Origin: Fallopia convolvulus
Lineage: Eukaryota; Streptophyta; Magnoliopsida; Caryophyllales; Polygonaceae
Direction of reading: 5' to 3'
NCBI GenBank assembly: GCA_964016875.1
Contig: OZ024724.1
Span: 10,836,501 to 10,900,500, forward strand
Length of the DNA: 64,000 nucleotides
Shown here: positions 32,128 to 44,050 of the stretch, piece after piece
Layout: every line of letters starts with the position of its first letter
Numbering within the stretch: the first letter of the stretch is position 1
Translations under genes and position numbers: made by a program
The notes under the pieces: model-generated
The model's database searches: none
Seen by the model: the letters and a program-made list of their open reading frames with translations, nothing else
What the model was told of the DNA's origin: nothing

Positions 32128-34556
32128 TTTGGTTAAAAGAGAGACAATAATCTTCGTTCCCTCACGGGGGAATTTTTATTAATAATGAAAAAAGGGTTGA
32201 GTAGTCATCAAACAAGGATAGTCCGACTCCTAATATCATTCAAAAGCAGAAAAGAAATCCCCTAGCCTCAGGCCGGGCACACAAAACATGCAAATCCCAC
32301 AAAAAAGTAAAAGGCAAAGATGTGAGGAGATCCACAACCGAATTCACCTCATGAAACACATGTCGGGCCTGGACAAGCCATTTTACTACTAAAAAAGCCT
32401 TTACATTGGGTGACCAGGCTATGCCGCAGGTGAGTTAAGCTCAACCAGGAACTCAACAATCGAATCACGATTTGAGAGTCCGACTCAACACTAATTTTTT
32501 TAAACCCCTATCTCAAGACAGCTTGATCTCGTCATATATGCCCCAATATTGTGGGCAAAGACCCAATCCAACGTCCATGGCTGTCCTAGAGAACTCGCCC
32601 CCGACGCCCGACCTCCTTCCTTGACCGCCCCGTCCGTGTTGTGTTTGACCCATCCCTCCTCGGGCGTAGTCCAAGATACCTTCTGTAAACTTTTTAAAAT
32701 ACGAGAACCAATAGCAAAGGACATATCTTTAGCCAAGTTGTACTCCCTGGTCCGCACGATAATAATGTTTGACTTGTCTGTCACCTCCACCTCGTTGTTG
32801 AAGACTTTGGTGTTTCTCCACCTCCAAATCCACCACACTACAGTTGCAAAAAAAGCGTTCCAATCAAGATGTCCAACCGTTCTCTCTTCCACAATATTAC
32901 TTCTTAACCACACGACGAACATGACTTGGAAAAAATTCGGGAAGAAATTAATAGCTTTTAACTAACCCAAATAAGTCTTACTTGGCCACAATCAAGGAGC
33001 ATGTGTTCGTAAGTTTTCGCAGTGCTCTCCTCCTAGCAACACCCCCACACACATGACAAAACAATATGGCACCTAACTCTCTTAACATTGGAGATGATCC
33101 CTCCCTTGCGGGCGTGCCAAACAAAAAAACCAAGTCCGTTCAGGCACCTCGAGATGCCAAATACGAGAGTAGAAGTGTTGGTACATCTCCTAGCGCTGCG
33201 TGTTCCCCTGCAACAAACTGTAACCCGTTGACACTATATAATTGCCATCGTTTGACAACTTCTAGCAAAGAACATCTTCCGCATCATCCACATTAGTTAT
33301 CAACACCATCCAACGCCATCAACCCAATAATCTTGAACCACTTTCAGCAAATAAACGTCATCCACAAGCCCCGTAGCCAGCTCAATCAGCGGGTCGTCAC
33401 GCAAATAATCATCATTCCAAAAACCGGATCGGATTTCCGGCCTAACTAGCCATTTAGTTCCGCGAGCAACCACTTGGGATAAATCTGCAGGGAAACCCTT
33501 ACAAAGATAAGAACTCACCGTTGAATCCCCGAGAGCGCAATCAACATACTTGTTTTTGAACACCGACGTCCACGACCTTCCTCTCCCATTATGAAACACC
33601 ACCTAAGCTTTCCCACGAAAGCCACGTTCAACACTTTCATCATCCTAATCCCGAGTCCACCTTGATTTCTCGTTTTAATAACCTCCTCCCAAGCAACCTT
33701 ATGCATTATCGTCCTCTCTCCGCTACTTCCCCAAATGAAAGCCCGACTAATCTTGTCAATCCGCTTGCACACGAAATTTGGAAGAAACATCAACATCGAA
33801 TAAACCGGTATAGTGGTCAAAACCGACCGCACAAGGGTAGTTTTACCCACCAACCTTATCGTCCTCAACTTCCATCCAACAAATTTGGAATTGAATTTAT
33901 CCACAAGACCCGAAAAAGTATGTTGGTTAACTTACCGGTGAAGGATAGGGAGCCAGAGATAATTTCCCAAATCACTCTTGACATGACCCCGCTATCCTCC
34001 TCCAAACTCTAAGCAACCCTAGCGCTGACATTTAGAGTAACGAAAATTTTAGACTTCAACACACTCACCTTCTACCCTGACACCTACCAAAAAGCGTCCA
34101 CACACCTCTTAACAAAAAAGATTTGATCCACTGACACCTCAACAAACAAGACAATGTCATCGACAAAGAACATATGCGAGAGGGTGGAGTCGTTCCTCGT
34201 TAAATTAATCGGCTTCCATCACCCTTTTTCTACCAAGTTTCGTATCATGTGACTAAGGCGCTCAATACAAAGAAAGAACAAATAGGGGAGATCGGGTTGC
34301 ACTGAAAGACCCCTCTAGAAGTCGCAAACCGAGCCGACACTTCCCCATTCTAAAGAAGTTGCAAGCAATTATCCATCTGATCCACTGAACTGAAAACCAG
34401 CTTCGAGAAAGATAGCCTCAATAAAACCCAACTTCCAAAAGAAAGAACTAAAAAAGAAAAGAACTATGGATGATGATGGTGCATGATATTTTTAAAAACA
34501 CCACCATGATACTCTTGTAACATAGCCACTTGAAAATCAATACCAGGTCTAGATTA
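32128..34556 (-). mobile_element. second LINE copy (minus), truncated and decayed
   Basis: Read on the minus strand from 34,556: RT remnants around the FVDD-like block (about 34,180-34,130), then the thumb region (GWKLRTIRLVGKTTLV...TTIPVYSM, 33,904-33,740), zinc-binding residues, an RNase H start with HNTDGAVKEGG (about 32,650), and the 3' UTR ending near 32,128. Many frame changes are present. It is cut at 34,557 by the copia-like LTR, as the plus-strand LINE is, but at a different place in RT. Confidence 0.8.
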
Positions 34557-34799
34557 TGTTGGATTGAAGTACGTTAGTAAGAGCTTGGGAACTAGCGTTT
34601 AGGCTGTTCCCAAGGCAGTGGAAGTAAACAGTTGCAAGTAAAACAAGTAACAAAAGACACATTTCCTTTATAAAGGAACCCCACGACAACCAACTAGTTG
34701 TGTGGGTAAACCTCTACCTCCGATTGGAGGATTTTGAACGATCTACTTGCTTTTATTGATTGTTTCTTAGTTACAACAGGAAAGACTTACACTTCTTTT
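34557..34799 (-). repeat. 3' part of a copia-like LTR (minus), cut by an Athila-like insertion
   Basis: Reverse complement of the segment around 880-960 plus 2,489-2,643: the block GAGGTTTACCCA...CAACTAGTTGG and the terminal TCCAACA are shared. At 34,800 the LTR of the Athila-like element begins. The rest of this LTR must lie beyond the right edge of the window. Confidence 0.75.
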
Positions 34800-37281
34800 T
34801 GAGAGGGTTTCTTAACAACAAATAAATTTATAATCAAGACCCCGCTGAGTACAAGGGAGTCAGGTTCGTCCACGGGAGAAAGTCTATGTCAAGTTTTGCT
34901 ACTTGGAGCGCAAGTAATCAATGAAAAGTAGGGTTTTTATCAAAAGAAAGAGAAATCTAAGGTTTTGGTATACCCACAACAACAATCATGCATACATACA
35001 CCAATGAAACACATAGATCATGCTTTTATCATATAAAGTTGCTAACTTTCGTTAACTTAAGCAAGTAAATCAACTAATTTTCGCTAAATCAATAAACTTT
35101 ACTATCTATCTCTTCTAATTCAACTAGGATTGATCCGCTTTTGCTTCGAAACCCTAATTGACTAATTTTGCTTCAAGGTTTCCGCTTTCGCTTCAACTAT
35201 GAACAAGAAATTCCTTTTCCACTTTCGTTTCAAGGATTAAGAACAAGAGAATTGATTCATGCAATAAAAACAATCATGACATGATCAAGAGCAAGCATAC
35301 ATAACCATTGTTGGGTTTAACCCCAACCTCAGAGAGAAGGACTACTGACAAATCATGATTAAAAACAAATCAATTGAATTAATAAACGAAGACTTACAAA
35401 CTGAATTCAAAACGAAACTCTTCTTCCAAGCAATCTCCAGTCTCGTCTCTCAATCTCTATCTAATGCCCCTCTCCTCTCTTTCCTCTCTTCCTCCAAATT
35501 CCCCTCCAAAAGATGATTGAAAAACTAGGGCTAGAGAAGAGTATTTATATAGAGAAAACTAAAGCTTTCTATAAGGAAATAAATCTCTAAAAGATATATC
35601 CCTTAAACTATCTAATAATATAAAGATATGGGATAAAATTGTTAAATGCGCTGACTCGGGTTGTTCGCTACCGACTCTTTTACCCTCGGTATCGACCCTA
35701 TCAAGGTCGGTAGAATTCTGTTGGAAATTCTTCACTTGGGTACCTCATTATCAACCTTAGTGCCCTCGATACAGACCTTGTCAACCTCGTTATCAATCCC
35801 CACATGATCGTTATCGACCCCCTTCAGCCTTGAAAACATATACGTATAGGTCTTAGAGCATGTTTTTATTCCCATTTTATGCATGTTTAGCTAGAATTTC
35901 GAATTAAGTTGTGGTATAGGTTTTATTTCGGTTTAGTTCGGAATCTACGCGTTTGTGTGCTTAATGATAGATTGAAAGGTGGAAGATGGTGGATGAAAGG
36001 CTAAACACCGGACATCGGGACGCGTGGTGAGCATTGAAGAGAAGAACCGAAGCAAAAATAACAAGACAAGAGGATGTAGGCCAAACCGCGTTCTGAAGGT
36101 TGTGCCAGCACTGGAGGAGTAAAGTTACTGCGGCCAAAGCGCGAGCAAGACTGGCGTTCCGTGATCACTCTTTGGGGGATCCAAACCGCACTTTGGCGCG
36201 TTGATCGAATGCTGATATCGAGCCTCCGTGTTATCTTTTGGGCCGACTTTAGTAGTCTTTTTAGATATTTCTAGATATGATATAAATACTTTCCTTAGGT
36301 TTTCTTGAGGGAGGATGCTATCTATTGTTCTTGCTTTTTACATTATTTTGAATTGGAGAGAAGTTTGGGAGACAAAAACCCTAGTTTTACAATTGAAGAG
36401 AAATCAAACTCTTATAAGTTTAATTCTTCTTTAATGTCTTATTCTAGCTAAATTTTCCATGTCCAACTAGTTAGTTGAAGTTGTATGCATGATTGTTTGT
36501 GAGATTTGAATTATTTCAATTTATCTTGACTAGATTGAATCTCTTCGTGCTTTATTGATTAAATTCACTTAGGATTATAATAGCTTGATCACCTATTCTA
36601 TTCTAGGTTGAATTATAACTAGAATAATTAAATAGACGGTGGAATTTGATTATTCATGGATGAATCCTTTGATTAAACTTATATACATTGGAATAAGGTT
36701 AATAAAAAACGGAGAATTTAATCACAAAACTTCATGAATAGACGGTGGAATTCATGAATTATGTTTCTATTGAATGCTTTGAACTTAATTTGCATGATCA
36801 ATTTGACATAGAAAGTTTCTAGGTTAATTGGTGAAAAGGTTGTTAAAGACGGTGTATATTAATAACTACCTTAAGCTTGAATTTCATAAATTCACAATAG
36901 ATTAGTCAAGGGAAATCAAAATAAGAATAGTCGAGGATCAAAACTAATATATGCAATGGATACCTAGTTGGACGCTTTTCTATATATTTGAATCTTTAAT
37001 CGTTTTATTTGTGTTGCTTTATTTATTAGATTGATAGTTTTAAATCATAAGAAAACCCCTTCTTACTTAGTAATATTAATTAAATACGAATAATCTGAGT
37101 CCCTGTGGGTTCGACCCTTGCTTCCACTATACTTAGGTTCAGAAGTTAGGATATTTCTTTGACAACGCTTTTACCACGACATAAAAGTGCTCGTCATTAA
37201 CGGGTGTCAAAATAACCCAACGCATAGACTCAAACACATCAAAAACACACCCTAAAAACACAACTAAAAAGGCGGATATCA
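34800..37281 (-). repeat. 3' LTR of the outer element, with a foreign insertion
   Basis: It matches 62,068-63,507 from TGAGAGGGTTTCTT to CAGCCTTGAAAA (35,843) and again from about 37,225 (AGACTCAAACA) to GGCGGATATCA. Between them, about 1.38 kb of unrelated sequence replaces about 300 bp. The TATA-like TATATAAATA on the minus strand lies near 35,541-35,552. Confidence 0.75.
35845..37224. mobile_element. LTR-like insertion inside the outer 3' LTR
   Basis: This sequence is absent from the partner LTR. Its 3' part (CCCTGTGGGTTCGACCC, CTTGCTTCCACTATACT, TTTGACAACGC) is typical of the end of a plant Ty3/gypsy LTR. I cannot fix exact ends or a target duplication, and some host LTR sequence was lost. 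It is probably a solo LTR of another family. Confidence 0.5.
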
Positions 37282-39783
37282 AAATAACCCATACTTAGAC
37301 TTGCTTGTCCTCAATCAATCAACAAGACATCAACCAAAACCATCAACACATTCTTCAATATTATGCCCTTATCAAAAACAACATCAAAGCACAAGTAGAA
37401 CAAATAGACAAGTGATTCTAACGTCATTACATGACATATATGAGCAACCTTAAGCAAAAGCAACTATAAATCCAATCTTACACGGGTAATGTGTTTCACT
37501 CAACTCTCAAGTGTTTAGGCATATAATAACAACTCTCAACTCAATCAAAATACAAAAACTCATAGTCATTGTTACTTATATCACCAAACTCTCCACCAGA
37601 GATGTTAAAATACATAAAAATCATCAAGAGAACTTAGGCTCAATGAAAAACTTCATAGAAGATTCCATTCGGCCGGGTTGTAATGGGGCTTGGTAAAAAC
37701 AATAAGGCGTGGAAGTATTTTTGTTTGTGGTGCTAAAAATCCGAGAATCAAGACTCCTAAACTCTCCAACACAACTTCATCAAAACACTCAAAAACCACA
37801 TACCAAATTCACTGAAACATTAAGCACACTTATATCTTTAACCCCTTTAATAACTCACTAATCTTGCTTATAAACAATAAGGAAGATTTGGCTCATGCAC
37901 ACTTTCACTATTCAACTTTCTTTCAGCTTTTGATTTTTCTCATCTTTCGTTTCTCGATTTTTTCATTGCTGATTTTTCTCTGGAAAGGTCGATACCGACC
38001 CTACTAGGGTCGTTAACGATGTCACTATTCTGAATTTTTCTTTTTCTTTTATTTCTCTTGGTGCATATAAAGAACCAAACTTCTTTTTACATGACAAACT
38101 GCAAGATCTTCTCTTCACCCAACCCATATTACCCCACACTTGAACCAAACAATCTCACTCAACAAAATTATAGCAACCATCACTAAGTCCTAATCCCTGG
38201 ATAGGGTCAAGCTTATATCGGCTAGAGAATAATTTTTTGGAGCTATAAATAAAAGGCTTTAAGGCTCAAATTGGTTTCAAAAACAGGATAATGCTAAGGT
38301 AGGAAAAAAAAAGGATAAATTTCAAGAAATAAGTTCTCCATCATATGATTTCTCATACAACTAGAATGCTTAACCTGTCCGTTGGACGGGGCAAATTTAT
38401 GTTCTATGTTTATTATTTGAAAAATACAAATATTTTTGATAATAATAAGGTAGCTATATTAGCACATTGATAAATATATGTTAGAGAAAGCTAATGATAG
38501 ATTGAGTGACTTAAGCACATGAGCAATCACCATGTGTTTATATTTTGATGAGTTTTTTGCTTAACAAATGAACACATTGCAATTACCATGTATTGATTAT
38601 AGATTTAAATATACATATGCATACCATTTATTTTCAATTCTTAAGGACTGAAATTGAGGATGCTTTTGCTTAACAAAAAAAAAATCGATGAGTCTTTTGC
38701 TTAAGAGATGAATAGCTAGCGATAATCATGTATTGTTTTTATATTTAAATATGCAAATATGATATTTATTTTCAATTCTTAAAGAAATTGAGGAGTGGGT
38801 TAAGGAGATGAATAATTGCTATATATGAAAAAACTTAGGCCTATTTAGCCTAAATATAAATTTAGGCCCATAAGTAAATCTACACATAATGAAACATTTA
38901 TTAAGTCTTTGAGGATAACTTTTTAAGTTGTAAGATGAACTAATATCTCATATAGGTTTCAATAAATAAATAACCATATCAATGACAAGAGATAATAGGC
39001 AAAAGGAGAGTAAATCACACAAGAAAAGAAGAGGGATTTTGATGTTCTCCCTATAAGGCCAAAAAACAACTCACTAGGTAGCAATTTTTATTGGATTTAA
39101 GTCACCTCTACCTAAGAGTATATGTGCTCAATTTCATCACATGCTAAATATCCACATAAAAACAACTTTTCAACATGATTCAGGCAAAGCTCTCCAAACA
39201 TGCTAAAGGAATTACATGATCAAACAAGTTAAAGCATTATCATAGGACATCTAAGTGGAAAATTATCAATCCTAAAACACAAACAAAGACACAAAGAAAG
39301 ACACAAACACTGAGTTTCCTTTTCTCCCACCTCATACTTAAACCAAACAGTGTCCTCATTGATTAAGACATAAAAACATAAAGAGAGCAAAGAAAAGGGA
39401 ACTCACAAAATAAAACTGAATTGTTTAAAACCATTGATCACTTTAGGAGTTTGAATTTTTCAGATTTCTGTAGAGGTCGGTACTGACCCAGTGGGGTCGT
39501 TACCGAGCTTGCTATATGTCCACTGATTGCTCATTGTTGCTCTTGTACCGAGTGTCATTGATTGTTTTCTTCTCCTATATAGCACTTCATCCACATCTTT
39601 TTCTATCCGAGTCACTTTAGAAAAACTCCTTTCTGTACTACACTAATCTTATCTAAAAACAAGTCAAAAGAATGCTAGCAAAAAGATCTAAGGAACTAAA
39701 AAAACTTAAACAAAAACAAAAATCGGGTTGCCTCCCGTAAACACTATTTTTAGCGTAATTAGTCCGACGAACTTACCTTGCTC
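37282..39783 (-). other. 3' non-coding region of the outer element, with polypurine tract
   Basis: The minus strand reads AAGTATGGG just before the 3' LTR, the same purine tract as in the nested element (55,150-55,163). Blocks at about 37,655-37,705, 38,180-38,235 and 39,005-39,065 match about 54,725-54,775, 54,165-54,225 and 53,920-53,975 of the nested element in inverted order. The region therefore derives from a common ancestor. Palindrome pairs lie at 37,987-38,020 and 39,476-39,505. No ORF of note is present. Confidence 0.7.
38361..38935 (-). mobile_element. non-autonomous Helitron (minus) with an empty-site comparison
   Basis: On the plus strand it runs from CTAG (after A) with the hairpin CCTGTCCGTTGGACGGGG to ...GTAAGA, followed by T. 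The homologous region of the nested element (about 54,040-54,080, inverted) lacks these 575 bp and shows the flanks joined, which fixes both ends. No coding capacity. Confidence 0.85.
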
Positions 39784-40113
39784 CTAAGGTGGGTTCCCTC
39801 CGGCTTTGTAAGGATCATGAGAAACCCCATACTTATCCGAAAAAACATCAAAGCTTCTTTCTAAGAGTTGTGGTCCTCTATCATTAATCAATATGCTTGG
39901 AAGTCCTACATAAGGGTTAGAAAAATCCGAAAAACGAGGGGGTTTTGACTCTTTCACAGTATGAATAGTAGGACGGGATATAGAACAAGGATACATGAAA
40001 GGATCATGATCGGATTTAATTGGATTAGAGTAAGAAGACTCACCAGGATCGATCAGATAGGGGGTTGTTACTGAGGTAGATGGGTTCGTTACCAACCTTG
40101 TTGGTCTTGTCAA
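39784..40113 (-). pseudogene. short conserved Athila-like reading frame (KSKPPRFSD segment)
   Basis: It encodes ESKPPRFSDFSNPYVGLPSI followed by LINDRGP. The nested element has a clearly related piece (KSKPPWLSDYTNNLGISSLL, 50,394-50,460). In both elements a GGGAGGCAACCC motif follows shortly after the stop (39,727-39,740 here). It is likely the C-terminal remnant of a once longer polyprotein. Function unknown. Confidence 0.55.
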
Positions 40114-40296
40114 ATCTTCGGTAACAGGTTGAAATTCGCCCCCAGCATTGTGATCCTTTAGAGAATGGTTAGTACCGACCCAAGGGGGGTCGGTAGGCTC
40201 CTCGGTAAGTGTGACTTCCTTGAACTGTCTTGTTTTTGTACTCAGAGAAGGGTCGGTACCGACCCATGGTGGGTCGGTAGGCTCTTCAGTACTGCT

Positions 40297-41106
40297 TTAA
40301 GCGACCCCGTTCACGGCAGGATTGAAGCGAAACTCGACCTTCTCTTCCCCAATATCAAATGTGAGGTGTCCCTTCCTAACATCAACACATGCCCCTACGG
40401 TGGCTAAGAATGGCGTTCCAAGAATGATTGGCACAATAGGGTCTTCTGGCATCTCCATCACTATGAAGTCGTTTGGGACAAAGAATTTTCCAACTTGAAT
40501 AGGGACATCCTCAACGACTCCAAATACCTTTACACAAGATCCATTTGCCATGCAGAGATTCATGTTGACAAGTTCCAACGGTCCCATATTGGCTTTTGAC
40601 CAAATAGAGAGCGGTAGCATACTTGCACTGGCCCCAAAATCACACAAAGCTTTAAACTAATAAGCTCTAATTGTAATTGCAATAGCGAAATTACATAGAA
40701 AGCCTAGATTTTCTGGGAGCTCTATGGACTGGACCTCGTTAGTTAGCTCTGATATAGATCGTTTCCTGCTTAAGATTTCTTTCAAAAATTTGGTATAGGC
40801 AGGCATTTCATTAAGGGCCTCAGTAAATGGGATATAAATATTTAAGCCTTGAAGAATTTTGACAAAGCGTCTAAACTTTCCTTTCGTAACATCATTAGCT
40901 TTTTTGGTCGGGAAAGGAAGTGTCTTTGACAGACTTTGAGTAAAAAGAGACCTGGATTGAGGCGATACCGAATCGACAAGAGGGTCGATTGGTGCTGGGG
41001 AAGGGTCAGTACCGACCGTAGGGGGGTCGGTAACGAGATAAGAGTTCGGTTTAGAAGACTTACCTGGTTTGGAGGGCTCGTTAACGACCCTAAGGGGGTC
41101 AGTCAC
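40297..41106 (-). pseudogene. gag-protease junction and retropepsin of the outer element
   Basis: 40,657-41,106 encodes a linker rich in VTDPP/VGTDP, which is the in-frame reading of the palindromes at 40,998-41,095, and the ALNEMPAYTKFLKEIL segment typical of Athila gag-pro. A stop at about 40,655 separates it from the aspartic protease, where CDFGASASMLPLSIW carries an Asp-Phe-Gly variant of the D-T/S-G active site. The IILGTPFLATVGACVDV segment completes the retropepsin fold. Processing of the polyprotein would be its role; as it stands it is broken. Confidence 0.75.
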
Positions 41107-41831
41107 GATGTCATCTGGGAACTCGTCTTCACCGCCGTGCTCTCTTTCTTTGGTCTCGGCATGCTCTGGAAACGTATTTCCGCTCCTTGAGTGTATGGAT
41201 GCAATTTGTCCTCTAGGGTTGTCCTCGGGACGGCCCAGTAATTGCCCTTGAGGTCTTGGAATTTGTGCAGCAAGGTAATTTGGAATTTACACTTTTTCTC
41301 CATGTTTCGATCTCTCCCAATTGTACATGTACACCTTTTTGGTAATTCCGGACTCCATCAATCTTGTTGTGGACTCCATTAATACCCCCTTGTAGCCCTT
41401 GTACCTATGATGGTGGCTCTTGATAGCCTGGGGGCCTATTAGGTGGAACCCTTTATTCTTGCCGAGGAGGTTGGATCCCTTGGCCATGTGCATACTTGGT
41501 TCCTATAGGGAACTCTCATGTAGTTAGCTTCTTCATATGGCTCAACAATATGGCTCAGTAGCATGGGCTTGAGACCCGCATTCTAGACAAGACGAAGATG
41601 ATTTAAGATAACTTACCTGCTTTTTCAGGCGGTTGATCTCGTCTTACAAGAACTAGTGTTTCACCTCGGGGTCTACCTCGTCCTTGTTAGGATTATAGAG
41701 CTTTCTTTGGGGCTGTTGGGATTGCTGTGTACCATCTCAATGAAACCGCACACAATGTGCAGGTTGATGCGGTTCTTTGTTTTAGTGTTAATCCCTTGGA
41801 AGAAGATTTCTTGGAGTACATTTTTGGTTGC
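41107..41831 (-). pseudogene. C-terminal half of the outer element's gag
   Basis: Continuation of the gag piece at 61,039-61,760 on the other side of the inner element. Short readable segments such as FFQGINTKTKNRIN correspond to the capsid helix usually read as FYNGLNPxTR. Several frame changes and stops are present. The TSD GTTGC at 41,827-41,831 closes it. Confidence 0.6.
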
Positions 41832-43236
41832 TGACTCGCTTAAAGTCGTTGATGCCAAATCAAAAATAATTTTCTAGTTACTCAACTAGTATAGTCGGTA
41901 AGTCGGGGTCAAACCCAAGAGACACTTGTGTTTTTAAGCAATATTGTTATCAACTATAAAGTAATAAAGGGGGGATTTTGGAATTGTAAACTACAACTAG
42001 GGAAAATTAAACAAAGCAAAACAATGAATTAAACAGGGAAAAGTTGGATTTTTATCAATTAGGGAAAACAATCCTATTCAAGTATCCACTTTTCTTCCTT
42101 AAGCAATTGATCATAGATTCAAACAAGTTAATTCTTTGGTTATTCCTATCCTGATAAGATATATAACATGACAACGAGACATGCAAACTTAATATCCAAA
42201 CAACTCATGAAACGATCATAAATAATATGGATATTAGCAATGAGAACAAGGATAAACAGGATACATGCAATTGAATTCCAACGAGTCAAACAATTAACAT
42301 GCATTCAAATCTCTTCTCAATTGTTTTAGTCCTTCGAGTCCTAAACCAATTGAGTTGCTACAAAGATTAGGCTTTGCTACGAGAAAACCTAGATCTAGCA
42401 ATAGATAATATTAATTCCAACAAGTTGGCCAGACAAGCAGAAATCAACACAATCAATAATTATTACGCACAAGAGAATTGAATTAACCTGTAGAAATAAA
42501 CCTGAATAGAAGAATCTCACAACAACTTGAGTATGAAAAGCTTCAACTTGAATAAAATTTGGGAGTTTAGTTCTCTATAAGAGAGAAAATACTAAAATCT
42601 AAAAATATGAAAACTTGGTCTAAGAGAATACAAACAAAGGCTGAAAAGTAAACCTAAAATAGTCTCGAACAAGTAGGAATTAAAAAGATATAAAATATAA
42701 AATATTAAACCAAGCGGAGAAATCCAATTGCGTGTTAGATCCAGCCAGGCCTCGATCGCCACCAAACAGAGCCGCGATCGCTGCCTATCTTCAAAGCGCG
42801 ACTCCAATCGGCGATCTTCAAAACCGCGATCTCCACCAAACCTAGCCGCGATCGCGTCCTTCGTGTCATCGCGATCCTCTCGACGATCTTGATCTTCCTC
42901 GACGACGTCCACCGCCATCGCTGCCTATCTTCAAAGCGCGACTCCAATCGGCGATCTTCAAAATCGCGATCGCCACCAAACCTAGCCGCGATCGCGTCCT
43001 TCGTGTCATCGCGGTCCTCTCGGCGATCTTGATCTTCCTCGACGACGTCCACCGCGATCGCCCCTAAGGGTGGCAGCGATCGTGGCCTTCAGCATCTTCG
43101 AAATCTTCAAACTCTTCATAACTCTGAACTCTCGGCCTTCAAATCTGTTCTTCAATAATGCTCCTAATAGGCCTAAAATACTACACAAATATGTACTAAA
43201 ATGTCCTAGTTATTTTGTACAAAACACAGTATATCA
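41832..43236 (-). repeat. 3' LTR of the inner element, with a 140-bp internal duplication
   Basis: 1,405 bp, against 1,266 bp for the partner LTR. The difference is a 140-bp tandem duplication (42,781-42,920 and 42,921-about 43,060) rich in GCGATCGC. Apparent reading frames in this GC-rich block (42,592-43,188) arise from the repeat and are not genes. The purine tract ATGGGGGAATT on the minus strand precedes it (43,237-43,248). Confidence 0.9.
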
Positions 43237-44050
43237 AATTCCCCCATACATAGACCTTGCTCGTCCTCGAGTAAGCTCAAAATGAAATCAAGCATGACAA
43301 ATCAACAAAGGTCTACAGACAGCAATGGGAGAAAATGATCTAAAACTAAAAAACACTCAAAATAAGCTCACAACCCGAACCCGTGTAGAGAAATAATGAG
43401 CAAAAACATGAAAGCTCAAATCACACACCTCACAGATACAAGATCTAAAGTGTAATCCCCAAACCCCAAAGTAGAATATGAATCCGAAACACTCTAATTT
43501 TACCACTCATTCTACTTAGGCGCCCTTTCGGGTTTTCACCTAATCACTCTTTTCATTTTTCTTTATGTGTGCTCACAATTACTCACATCTCTCATTAACC
43601 TTTTATTACCCCAACCTAATGCTGGTCCGGGTTACCTGCTTATTACCCGAGCCGCCCTTTCGGGTTTTTAGCTCATCCTAGGATTTTCTATGCCTTTGTT
43701 TTTTTATATTTTTATGGCTTTTTTTGATAATTTTTTAATTTTTTAATTTTTTTTTTAATTTTTAAGTCTGAAATGCAAAAACTGAAAAGCATCTGTACAT
43801 ATATACAATAGTGAATACTCCCTCCCCCATACTTAAACCTTTCATTACCCTCAATGAAATAAAGACAAATCAGATAAAAATAAAGGAAAGGAAAACAGAA
43901 GACTCACTGCGGTGAACCTGGTGGCTGATACTGTGACCAATCAGGAAAGCCTGGCCACATGTGGCTGAAAAACCCATGGTGTTGCCCTTGCACTTGTTGT
44001 ATAGACTGAACGGTGGATGCAATAGCACTCTGCTGACCTGCCAACTCTCT
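43237..44050 (-). other. 3' non-coding region of the inner element
   Basis: No gene is present. The block GCCCTTTCGGGTTTT occurs twice, at 43,522-43,536 and 43,652-43,666 (plus strand), each followed by a CACCTAATC/AGCTCATCC variant. A homopolymer-rich T stretch lies at 43,725-43,765. Confidence 0.55.

Noticed and set aside
42592..43188. Arg/Asp-rich open frames in the inner LTR
   Set aside because: They are readings of the 140-bp palindrome-rich tandem duplication, differ between the two LTRs, and match no family.
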